Shown one piece after another: positions 6,412 to 11,940 of a stretch of DNA of 12,290 nt. Source of the DNA: an archaeon (GTDB taxonomy: Archaea > Nanobdellota > Nanobdellia > Pacearchaeales > GW2011-AR1); the NCBI GenBank assembly GCA_027341315.1, contig DAIENA010000002.1, forward strand, positions 1-12,290, written 5' to 3'. Below the pieces are notes generated by a model that was not told where the DNA came from, did not search any database, and saw only the letters and a list, made by a program, of their open reading frames with translations. Each line of letters starts with the position of its first letter. Positions within the stretch are counted from its first letter, which is position 1. The position numbers were made by a program, and so were the translations under genes.

Positions 6412-6762
6412 ATGAAAAAGGAAACTATTAAAGTAGTAGGGAAAGCCCAAATTACATTTGGAATTTTAATTTTTTTGGTTTGTGTGGGGGGAATATTTGT
6501 TTCTAATAGTTATACCTCTTCGGAATTAAATAAAAATTATAATCGATTTAATACAACTTTACAGGATAATTTTAACTCGAATCCTTCGAATGAAACAATC
6601 TTTTTATCCCTCTCTAATTCTGCATCTCAATACTTTGAAATTGATCAGGAAATAAGAGATAGTGATTTAATATTATCTCGTGAGTGTGGACTTGGGATAA
6701 TCCTTTCCTTGATAATTATTGGACAGGGGTTTTCAAATTTGTATAAAGGAGAAAAAAAGTAA
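6412..6762 (+). CDS. Small two-helix membrane protein inserted between arvA and arvB
   Basis: 117 residues from the ATG at 6412, two bases after the GTPase stop (TGA-AA-ATG); the frame also has a TTG at 6406 that would overlap the stop. Two hydrophobic helices, about 11-31 (AQITFGILIFLVCVGGIFV) and 89-108 (CGLGIILSLIIIGQGFSNLY), flank a roughly 55-residue polar loop with several NxS/T sites (NTT, NET). Basic residues at both ends suggest both termini are cytosolic and the loop is external. I do not recognise the family. Tight spacing with the GTPase and the DUF2073 gene implies cotranscription, so it may be a lineage-specific membrane partner of the GTPase. CpG content is low compared with the flanking genes, hinting that it was added later. 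Confidence 0.7.
   Translation: MKKETIKVVGKAQITFGILIFLVCVGGIFVSNSYTSSELNKNYNRFNTTLQDNFNSNPSNETIFLSLSNSASQYFEIDQEIRDSDLILSRECGLGIILSLIIIGQGFSNLYKGEKK
6746..6751 (+). promoter_or_regulatory. Shine-Dalgarno site that fixes the DUF2073 start
   Basis: AAGGAG ends 12 nt before the ATG at 6764. It supports that ATG instead of the upstream in-frame ATG at 6719, which would make a 45-nt overlap with the preceding gene and add residues not resembling the family N-terminus. Confidence 0.5.
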
Positions 6763-6763
6763 C

Positions 6764-7174
6764 ATGTCAAAATCGAAAAATTTAAAAAATAAAAAGATAA
6801 AAGGGTTTTCAATCAGGTTCATGCCGTATTCAGAAATAAGAAATCTCGGAAGTACGGAGCGAATAAAAAAAATTCTTGACATTGTTTTTCAGAATTATAT
6901 TTTAATTCTTCAGGGAAGGCTTAGGTCCGAAGAAGAAACGAGGTTAATCGAAGACACGATGGCGATGATAGATCATGTTAAAGATTTTAGAGGAATAGAA
7001 CTTGCGGTTATAAGTTCTGAGGAGCATTATAGCGCAGTTGAAAAAATAAAAAACAGAATTGTTATGAGTCTTTCCGGAGGAGACCTTGGAGCAGTTACGA
7101 TAATCGGCCCGGCGTCAATAGTAAAGGAAATAAAAAGAGACCCTAAAAAAATTGAATTGATGATTAATCAATAA
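6764..7174 (+). CDS. arvB: DUF2073 protein, OapB/ArvB family
   Basis: 136 residues from the SD-supported ATG, one base after the previous stop (TAA-C-ATG). The core shows the DUF2073 features: RIKKILDIVFQNYILILQGR, then LRSEEETRLIEDTM, FRGIELAVISSEE and the C-terminal GAVTIIGPASIVKEIKRDP. A lysine-rich N-terminus (about 1-13) precedes the domain. No signal or membrane segment, so it acts in the cytosol. The family is archaea-specific and nearly always found with the OapA/ArvA GTPase and the OapC/ArvC zinc ribbon; in Haloferax these are linked to vesicle formation. Its molecular activity is not established, and an accessory role for the GTPase is inference from gene association. The gene is followed one base later by a second small membrane-protein gene. 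Confidence 0.82.
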   Translation: MSKSKNLKNKKIKGFSIRFMPYSEIRNLGSTERIKKILDIVFQNYILILQGRLRSEEETRLIEDTMAMIDHVKDFRGIELAVISSEEHYSAVEKIKNRIVMSLSGGDLGAVTIIGPASIVKEIKRDPKKIELMINQ

Positions 7175-7175
7175 G

Positions 7176-7478
7176 ATGGAAAAGAACAGTTTCTTTAAAC
7201 CTACTTGGAATAAAGGGATTTTCTTCATTGCTTTAATGCTCTCAACATTTTTTATTCCGAAGGTAATTCAAATTTGTTCTAATGGAGTTAATGGAGTTGC
7301 CTGTGGGGAGATTAAAACTTTTGGATTTGGTTATCCTATGTTTTATGGAATTTTTTACTCAGGAAATGCGGGAACGTTGATGTTTAATCCAATCACTTTT
7401 GTTGTTAATTTAGTTGTCTTTTATTTAGTTTCATGTGGTTTAATTTTTTTGTTTGGGAAAATTTTTAAGAAAAAATAG
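7176..7478 (+). CDS. Small membrane protein inserted between arvB and arvC
   Basis: 100 residues beginning one base after the DUF2073 stop (TAA-G-ATG). The N-terminus MEKNSFFKPTWNKGIFFIAL enters a first helix (about 14-33), followed by a loop with two cysteines (QICSNGVNGVACGEIKTFGFGYPMFYG), a glycine-rich turn and a final helix at about 72-95 (FVVNLVVFYLVSCGLIFLFG) ending in KIFKKK. The loop cysteines could form a disulphide outside the cell. The FxPTxxK opening followed by a GFGYP-like turn resembles short unannotated membrane proteins I associate with small-genome archaea, but I cannot name a family. The position inside the vesiculation gene set suggests a membrane partner of that machinery; no direct evidence. 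Confidence 0.7.
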   Translation: MEKNSFFKPTWNKGIFFIALMLSTFFIPKVIQICSNGVNGVACGEIKTFGFGYPMFYGIFYSGNAGTLMFNPITFVVNLVVFYLVSCGLIFLFGKIFKKK

Positions 7479-7495
7479 TTTCATCATCCTAAAAA

Positions 7496-7505
7496 TTTAT
7501 TAATG
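7496..7505 (+). promoter_or_regulatory. TATA-like element before arvC
   Basis: TTTATTAATG is centred about 25 nt before the ATG at 7525 with no Shine-Dalgarno site in between. The zinc-ribbon gene thus seems to have its own leaderless promoter in the 46-nt gap, apart from the GTPase transcript. Confidence 0.45.
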
Positions 7506-7524
7506 CTTATATCTTTCCTTTTTT

Positions 7525-7923
7525 ATGCCACACCAATGTGTTAGATGTTCCAGAATTATTCCCGCGTCGAGCCGGGAGCTTCTTGACGGATGTTCATCGT
7601 GCGGCGGACGATTCTTTTTTTATGTTAGAGACGAACAGATTGAAAAACTTAAAAATAAAGTGATTGAAATTCCGGAGGAAGACAAGGAAAAAATAGAAAC
7701 GGATGTTCGTGAAATTGCCGGAATAAATGAAGACGATATGCCGGTAATTTTGGATTTTGAATCCGTTCGCGTCACCGGCGACGGGAAATTCGAACTTGAC
7801 CTCGTTAATTTATTCAATAAGAAAAAACCCCTCGTTTACAAACTTGAAGAAGGAAAATATTTGATTGATATTGCCAGAACACTTCAGAATTATTCAGATG
7901 AATCTAAGGGGAAACACAAGTAA
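7525..7923 (+). CDS. arvC: Zinc-ribbon DUF2072 protein, OapC/ArvC family
   Basis: 132 residues. The N-terminal zinc ribbon is MPHQCVRCSRIIPASSREL followed by DGCSSCGGRFFFYVR, with ligands C5, C8, C23 and C26 all present. A charged linker (about 38-65, IPEEDKEKIETDVREI) follows, then a second conserved piece, VILDFESVRVTGDGKFELDL, and a YKLEEGKYLIDIARTL segment, both typical of archaeal DUF2072. It is the third member of the OapABC/ArvABC set and is cytosolic. The zinc ribbon may bind protein or nucleic acid; in the family this is unresolved. The first two-thirds of the gene are rich in CpG, unlike the membrane-protein gene just upstream. Family call is firm; the vesiculation role is carried over from Haloferax. 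Confidence 0.85.
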   Translation: MPHQCVRCSRIIPASSRELLDGCSSCGGRFFFYVRDEQIEKLKNKVIEIPEEDKEKIETDVREIAGINEDDMPVILDFESVRVTGDGKFELDLVNLFNKKKPLVYKLEEGKYLIDIARTLQNYSDESKGKHK

Positions 7924-7926
7924 ATA

Positions 7927-7936
7927 AAATTAAAAA
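7927..7936 (+). promoter_or_regulatory. Weak TATA-like element before the CCA-adding enzyme gene
   Basis: AAATTAAAAA lies about 26 nt before the ATG at 7958 in the 34-nt gap after arvC. Position is right for a leaderless start, but the sequence is a weak match and read-through from arvC is equally possible. Confidence 0.3.
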
Positions 7937-7957
7937 GCTACGTTTCCAGTTATTTTT

Positions 7958-9235
7958 ATGGCTCAAAAGATTGATAATATTTTAGCACAAGTTTTAAGAG
8001 AGATTAATCCTTCGGATGAGGAATTAAAATTTATAGGCAGGTCATTAAATCATTTTCTTTCTGGATTGAAAAAAAGAATAAGTAAATTGAAAATTGACGT
8101 CGACGTTTTTGTCGGGGGAAGTTATTCAAAAAAAACCTTAACAAAAGGGGATTTTTATGATGTTGATTTATTTTTGAGGTTTGGAAAAAAATATTCGCAA
8201 GTAGATTATTCAAAGATTTCAAAAAAGATTTTTCGTTTTACAAAGAATATTTCGGTTGTTCATGGTTCAAGAGATTACTTTAGAATAAAAATCTCGCCTT
8301 CTGTTTTTTTTGAAGTTGTTCCTGTGAAAAAAATAAAAAAACCTTCTGAAGCGGTGAATATAACTGATTTAAGTTACCTTCACGTGAATTACATTAACAA
8401 AAAAATAAAAAATAAAAAAATTCTCGACGACATAAAACTGGCAAAAATGTTTTGCAAGGCTGCCGGGGTTTATGGAGCTGAATCTTATATTAGGGGATTT
8501 AGTGGGTATTCTCTTGAGCTTTTAATTTATCACTTTAAAAATTTTAAAAAGTTTTTGACAGAATTGTCAAAAAAAAGAAATCAAAAATTGGTTATTGATA
8601 TTGAAAGCCTTTACAAAAAAGGAAATGTGCTAATGGACATGAATGGTTCTAAACTTGACTCTCCTGTTGTTTTAGTCGATCCGACGTACAAATCACGGAA
8701 CGTTCTTGCCGCTCTTTCGTATGAAACCTTCGAAAAATTCCAGGAAAGTGCGCGGGTCTTTTTGAAAAAACCATCCAAAGAGTTTTTTTTGTCAAAAAAA
8801 ATAAACTTTTTAGCAGTTGAAAATTCCGCGAAAAAAAAAGGATTTGAATTTATTAAAATTAAGTTAAAAACAAAAAAACAGGAAGGAGACATCGCCGGGA
8901 CTAAACTTTTGAAATTTTTCAATCATCTTCATAAAGAATTTGAAAAATACTTTGAAATTAAGGATAAAAATTTTGAATACTTTTCAGGAAAATCCGGCGA
9001 AGGATATTTTGTTTTGAAGCGGCGCCCGGAAATTGAGTTTGACGGACCGTCGGCTTCGGACGAAAAAAATGTTTTTGCATTCAAAAAAGAACATCCAAAA
9101 ACATTTTTGAAAAAAGGCCGGGTTTTTGCCGTCGAGAAAATTCGTTTTTCGCCGTCGGAGTTTTTATCATTGTGGATTGTTAAGAATAAGAAAAAAATTA
9201 GAGAGATGAGTATTAATGGAATTAGATTTAGTTAA
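7958..9235 (+). CDS. cca: CCA tRNA nucleotidyltransferase, archaeal class I
   Basis: 425 residues, near the usual archaeal length. It adds or repairs the 3' CCA of tRNA from CTP and ATP without a template. The nucleotidyltransferase signature is FVGGSYSKKTLTKGDFYDVD followed by LFLRF: G53-G54-S55 and the metal-binding carboxylates D68 and D70, with the third acidic position supplied by E119 in FFEVVPVKK (often Asp in relatives). The central region LAKMFCKAAGVYGAESYIRG followed by FSGYSLELLIYHF is a family hallmark, as is DPTYKSRNVLAALS. The C-terminal lysine-rich half fits the tail domain that grips the tRNA elbow. The stop overlaps the stop of the convergent metallopeptidase gene by 4 nt (9232-9235), leaving no room for a separate terminator. 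It neighbours arvC but is functionally unrelated. Confidence 0.9.
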   Translation: MAQKIDNILAQVLREINPSDEELKFIGRSLNHFLSGLKKRISKLKIDVDVFVGGSYSKKTLTKGDFYDVDLFLRFGKKYSQVDYSKISKKIFRFTKNISVVHGSRDYFRIKISPSVFFEVVPVKKIKKPSEAVNITDLSYLHVNYINKKIKNKKILDDIKLAKMFCKAAGVYGAESYIRGFSGYSLELLIYHFKNFKKFLTELSKKRNQKLVIDIESLYKKGNVLMDMNGSKLDSPVVLVDPTYKSRNVLAALSYETFEKFQESARVFLKKPSKEFFLSKKINFLAVENSAKKKGFEFIKIKLKTKKQEGDIAGTKLLKFFNHLHKEFEKYFEIKDKNFEYFSGKSGEGYFVLKRRPEIEFDGPSASDEKNVFAFKKEHPKTFLKKGRVFAVEKIRFSPSEFLSLWIVKNKKKIREMSINGIRFS

Positions 9236-9948
9236 ATAACTTCAAGTTCAATAGGTCCATTTTCATTTCTTTTTTTTATTTCCTCAATTCCTTTAAACAT
9301 CCACTCAAGAGTTTCCATTCTTGGAGATTCGTAAGAATCCACCCCTTCTCTAAAAATTTTGTACAATTCTTTTATTGGAGCAAGATAAAGTTGGTTTATT
9401 TCTTTTCTATTATCTCCAAATTTTTTTTCGAGGATATTTGCCATCTTCAAATAACGATCACTGAAATTTGCAACTGAAACAATCTTATAGTCTTTTTTTA
9501 AAATTTTTAGGTTGATTAAAGTTGCGTCGCCCTCAATAAGATTAGAAATTAAACTTCTTTCCTGGATGTAGTTTATACGATCCCCAGGCGATTTAAATAA
9601 CAGGTATTTTAATCCCTTTCTACTAAGATAGAGTTCAATAATTTCTTTTTTAAATCTTGGAAATAGATTTTTATAATTTGAAAACTGTGCATTGTGGGCT
9701 AATTCATGAATTATTATTTTTTCTAGTTCCCATTTTTCATTACATTCCATTTTCTCACTTATGAAAATTTTGTTCTCTAATGGATCATATTGACCAACAA
9801 CTCCTGTGTTCTTAACTATACCATTGACTGACTGAACGATCCCTTCCTCTAGATTGCATTTTAATTCACTGACTTCCTCAACTTTTGAGGCAAGGTCTTT
9901 TACAAGATTCTCTAATTCTTCTTTGGGAATTTTATCTATAGAAATCAT
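9232..9948 (-). CDS. Gluzincin-like zinc metallopeptidase, cytosolic
   Basis: 238 residues with a HExxH zinc site, IIIHELAHNAQ (H81, E82, H85), and a downstream LIEGDATLINL in which E139 is placed as the third ligand, giving the HExxH...EGxA layout of gluzincins. A helical N-terminus (1-45) and a beta segment (QYDPLENKIFISEKM) precede the active-site helix, and a long helical C-terminus follows. No signal peptide or membrane helix, so a cytosolic peptidase acting on an internal substrate is likely. It is the last gene of a five-gene minus-strand operon, one base after the TrmB-type regulator (TAA-A-ATG), with a GGGAG ribosome site 4 nt before the ATG lying inside the regulator's end. Cleavage of the regulator or of the orphan proteins upstream is possible but speculative. 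It is CpG-poor, like the other accessory genes. Confidence 0.72.
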   Translation of the reverse strand: MISIDKIPKEELENLVKDLASKVEEVSELKCNLEEGIVQSVNGIVKNTGVVGQYDPLENKIFISEKMECNEKWELEKIIIHELAHNAQFSNYKNLFPRFKKEIIELYLSRKGLKYLLFKSPGDRINYIQERSLISNLIEGDATLINLKILKKDYKIVSVANFSDRYLKMANILEKKFGDNRKEINQLYLAPIKELYKIFREGVDSYESPRMETLEWMFKGIEEIKKRNENGPIELEVI

Positions 9949-9949
9949 T

Positions 9950-10726
9950 TTACTCCCTCACTGCAATTTCAAAAAGGTTAGCGAAAGCTTCTGAAAAGAA
10001 TTCGGAACTTAACCATATGGCTTGGTCGTCTTTATCGGATTCTTTTTTTAGATAGAACAAAACTTCTTTTCGGTCAATGATAAAGAATTTAGCGTCGACT
10101 TCAACGGGTTTTATATTAATTTTTAAATTTTCAGAAAGTTTTTTTATCATTTCCGGATTTCCGGATAACGCAACTTTCACTTTTACATTTCTTTTCTTAA
10201 GAGTGTTGAATGTATCCAGAAATAATTTTTCTTTTAATTTCATTTCTTTGAAGTTGGTGCAGATAATGACTTCATCTTTTGCAGAATCAAATATTTCTTT
10301 TAAATGATTTGAAATTGTACTTCTTCCTTTTATCGCAGCTGAGATGTCCTGTCTTTTTACGGGGTTTATTCCGACGTTGTAAAGTTCTTCAAGCTGATTA
10401 AATTCAGTTGTTTCTTTAATGTTCATCAAACTTTTGAATCTTTCCTCAGCTTCGGCTCTTACATTATTTTTTAATTTTTCAAGAATTATTCTTGGTTTTA
10501 CACCGAGATATTTTACAGGTTTTCCGAGTTTGATTATTGCAAAGCCTTTTTTTTCCAATGACTCCAAAACGTCGTACGTACGCGACCTTGGGACGCCCGA
10601 AATCGACGCGATTTCGCCCGCCGACGCTGAACCTTTTCCTAAAAGTGCGAGCCAGACTTTCGTCTCGTAAATGTTAAGTTCAAAATAATCTTTTATTTTC
10701 GCAACTAAGTCACTTTTAACGAGCAT
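9950..10726 (-). CDS. TrmB-family transcriptional regulator
   Basis: 258 residues. The winged helix-turn-helix covers about 16-78: ELNIYETKVWLALLGKGSAS, AGEIASISGVPRSRTYDVLE as the recognition region, then SLEKKGFAIIKLGKPVKYLG as the wing and LGVKPRIILEKL leading into a helix. Residues about 128-258 resemble the PLD-like ligand or dimer domain of TrmB proteins (GRSTISNHLKEIF, DEVIICTNFKEMK, VKVKVALSG, EVDAKFFIIDRKEVLFYL). In other archaea this family binds sugars or other small effectors and represses or activates neighbouring genes; here the neighbours are three orphans and a metallopeptidase, not a transporter, so the effector cannot be guessed. A very CpG-dense patch (10561-10640) covers the recognition-helix codons. 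The start is 3 bases after the preceding stop. Confidence 0.85.
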   Translation of the reverse strand: MLVKSDLVAKIKDYFELNIYETKVWLALLGKGSASAGEIASISGVPRSRTYDVLESLEKKGFAIIKLGKPVKYLGVKPRIILEKLKNNVRAEAEERFKSLMNIKETTEFNQLEELYNVGINPVKRQDISAAIKGRSTISNHLKEIFDSAKDEVIICTNFKEMKLKEKLFLDTFNTLKKRNVKVKVALSGNPEMIKKLSENLKINIKPVEVDAKFFIIDRKEVLFYLKKESDKDDQAIWLSSEFFSEAFANLFEIAVRE

Positions 10727-10729
10727 TTT

Positions 10730-11146
10730 TTACAAAACCCCCCATGCAATATCTTCTAATTTACTTTCCGGAAAAATTTCTTCGGAATAAATGATTATCC
10801 CCTTAGTATTTAAATCAAAAACCCTTCCAGAATAATTATACTCAAATCCTTCGGAAATTTTCTCTTCTTTTTTTATCCCCCCATAATCCACATAAAAATA
10901 TTCGCTGGGTTGATTTTTTTGAAATCGTTCTTTTATTCTTATTATGTCTCCTTCATGGAACTTTTGGGGTGAAAACATAAAGGTTTTTGAATATTCTCTT
11001 ACTCTTGAAAGAGGTTCTAAACCTTTTTTGGGAATGTCTTGGTTTTTTGGAAAATTGTTTTTTATCCATTTTTGGTTTCCATCTATGCTAAGAGGTCCTT
11101 CATAACTTCCGTTTTTTTCTTTTACTTCATAAATCTTATTTGTCAT
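10730..11146 (-). CDS. Orphan 138-aa protein sharing its N-terminus with the first operon gene
   Basis: 138 residues, no recognised family. It begins MTNKIYEVKEKNG, identical to the first 13 residues of the 99-aa protein encoded at 11413-11712, and then diverges to SYEGPLSIDGNQKW. The remainder looks like a small beta-rich cytosolic domain (FHEGDIIRIKERF, EYFYVDYGG, YSGRVFDLNTKGIIIYSEE) ending EDIAWGVL. No signal, membrane helix or metal motif. An AGGAG ribosome site (11162-11158) lies 11 nt before the ATG, and the start follows the previous stop by one base (TAA-A-ATG). It is the third gene of the operon, directly upstream of the TrmB-type regulator. A substrate-binding or partner-binding beta barrel is possible, but I do not assign a function. 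Confidence 0.65.
   Translation of the reverse strand: MTNKIYEVKEKNGSYEGPLSIDGNQKWIKNNFPKNQDIPKKGLEPLSRVREYSKTFMFSPQKFHEGDIIRIKERFQKNQPSEYFYVDYGGIKKEEKISEGFEYNYSGRVFDLNTKGIIIYSEEIFPESKLEDIAWGVL
11107..11146 (-). repeat. Second copy of the 40-nt 5'-end repeat
   Basis: The first 40 coding nucleotides of the 138-aa gene match those at 11673-11712 with one difference (an A/G change at codon 3, AAT versus AAC on the coding strand). Identity stops abruptly after the codons for KEKNG, so only the leader is shared. Confidence 0.85.
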
Positions 11147-11147
11147 T

Positions 11148-11411
11148 TTAATTTAATCTCCTACTTATGTCTTTATTTATTGAATCAAAATTTATTCGAA
11201 CTAATTTCCCGTATAATTCTTTGTCTGTTTTAAAGTTAATTTCTATATTCCATTCGACGGGCTTTGAAGACATTTCATGGTAAAAACTTATAAGATTTTC
11301 TTCAATTTTTTTTGTGCATAAAAGACCTGACTTTCTTGCCTCATAAAGTTTAAAGCAAAGATTGTGAAATTTTGATAAATCTTCTTGTGTGAGATAATTT
11401 TCATTTGTCAT
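11148..11411 (-). CDS. Orphan 87-aa protein, second gene of the operon
   Basis: 87 residues beginning MTNENYLTQEDLSKFHNLCF. The first codons (ATGACAAAT, MTN) match the start of the two flanking genes, then the sequence diverges. The N-terminal half is helical (LSKFHNLCFKLYEARKSGLL and KIEENLISFYHEM), the C-terminal half may form strands (VEWNIEINFKTDKELYGKLV) and it ends SINKDISRRLN. Two cysteines (19, 32), no metal motif, no signal peptide. The start follows the preceding stop by one base (TAA-A-ATG), with a weak GAGGA ribosome site about 11 nt upstream. No family recognised. Its fixed place between the two genes with duplicated leaders suggests the three act together, perhaps as a small complex controlled by the downstream regulator; this is inference. 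Confidence 0.62.
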   Translation of the reverse strand: MTNENYLTQEDLSKFHNLCFKLYEARKSGLLCTKKIEENLISFYHEMSSKPVEWNIEINFKTDKELYGKLVRINFDSINKDISRRLN

Positions 11412-11412
11412 T

Positions 11413-11712
11413 TTATTTTAATTCCTCAAGTTTAATTTCCAATTCTTTTTCTAATTTTGATTTAAGATTATTTATATCTTGAATTCCTTTTCCTATAATC
11501 CCTGCTTTGTTAATTGTGGTGTAAACTTCTTCTACCTTGCAAGATGCCGGAATAAAGAATGTTCCGTTAAAATCATATACTGCAGTGTCCGGAGTGATCT
11601 CCACCCTTTCTTTTTCATAATCATTTTTTATTTTCAATAGGAGCCATCCAAATTCTGTTTCATTATATTCTCTTCCGTTTTTTTCTTTTACTTCATAAAT
11701 CTTGTTTGTCAT
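11413..11712 (-). CDS. Orphan 99-aa protein, first gene of the regulator-peptidase operon
   Basis: 99 residues opening MTNKIYEVKEKNGREYNETE. After the shared leader comes a compact domain (FGWLLLKIKNDYEKERVEIT, PDTAVYDFNGTFFIPASCKV) and a helical, Lys/Glu-rich tail that looks like a short coiled coil (INNLKSKLEKELEIKLEELK). It is cytosolic, with one cysteine and no known motif. It heads the five-gene operon: a TATA box (TTTATAAA, 11741-11734) lies 26 nt before the ATG and there is no ribosome site, consistent with a leaderless mRNA. The tail suggests oligomerisation or partner binding. I cannot name a family; the shared leader with the third gene suggests duplication of this 5' end. Confidence 0.65.
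   Translation of the reverse strand: MTNKIYEVKEKNGREYNETEFGWLLLKIKNDYEKERVEITPDTAVYDFNGTFFIPASCKVEEVYTTINKAGIIGKGIQDINNLKSKLEKELEIKLEELK
11673..11712 (-). repeat. First copy of the 40-nt 5'-end repeat
   Basis: Direct repeat partner of 11107-11146: same strand, same reading frame, both starting exactly at the ATG, 39 of 40 bases identical, spaced 566 nt apart. The promoter in front of this copy is not duplicated in front of the other. Confidence 0.85.
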
Positions 11713-11733
11713 GCACTGCCAAGTGATAACACA

Positions 11734-11741
11734 TTTATAAA
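11734..11741 (-). promoter_or_regulatory. TATA box of the five-gene operon
   Basis: TTTATAAA centred 26 nt from the ATG at 11712, preceded on the minus strand by CGAAAGA, a purine-rich BRE-like element. A GTG-TTAT-CAC imperfect dyad lies between the TATA box and the ATG and could be a TrmB-type operator, though it is too short to claim. Confidence 0.6.
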
Positions 11742-11848
11742 TCTTTCGATTATGTTGTTTTTGTATAGGGGTGACAAGTGAGAAAAATTTCCCGAGGTTC
11801 GTTTCGACGTTCGATTGTTAATTTTTGAATTTAGGATTACCCTCTAAA

Positions 11849-11866
11849 CTTGAGATAAATCTCAAG
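11849..11866. repeat. Perfect 18-nt palindrome in the intergenic gap
   Basis: CTTGAGAT-AA-ATCTCAAG: an 8-bp inverted repeat around a 2-nt centre, about 110 nt upstream of the operon TATA box. The short centre fits a dimeric regulator's DNA site better than an RNA hairpin. The TrmB-type regulator encoded in the operon is a natural candidate, unproven. Nothing coding was seen in the surrounding gap 11742-11940. Confidence 0.5.
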
Positions 11867-11896
11867 ACCCACCATAAATTTGTCGGAATTTCCCAA

Positions 11897-11910
11897 AATT
11901 TAGCTAAATT
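11897..11910. repeat. Perfect 14-nt palindrome downstream of the presenilin-like gene
   Basis: AATTTAGCTAAATT is fully self-complementary. On the minus strand it is followed by TTTT 31 nt or more past the protease stop, so it may contribute to transcript ending, or it may be another regulator site. AT-rich palindromes of this length can occur by chance. Confidence 0.3.
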
Positions 11911-11940
11911 CAAAACTTTATTAATGCGAGGGAAATATTT

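Noticed and set aside
6719..6763. Upstream ATG start for the DUF2073 protein
   Set aside because: It would overlap the preceding gene by 45 nt and add an unrelated Cys/Lys segment; the ATG at 6764 has an AAGGAG site and matches the family length.
7620..9000. Minus-strand open frames at 7620-7817, 8031-8222 and 8611-8922
   Set aside because: All are antisense to arvC or cca, have Ser/Phe/Lys-biased translations and lack starts with promoters or ribosome sites.
10077..11233. Plus-strand open frames at 10077-10307, 10419-10670 and 11039-11233
   Set aside because: Antisense to the operon genes; Phe/Ser/Leu-rich shadows without initiation signals.
11917..11926. Plus-strand TATA-like TTTATTAATG that could start an antisense RNA into the presenilin-like gene
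   Set aside because: It resembles the arvC promoter, but no plus-strand gene follows and AT-rich DNA gives such matches by chance; not enough to call an RNA.
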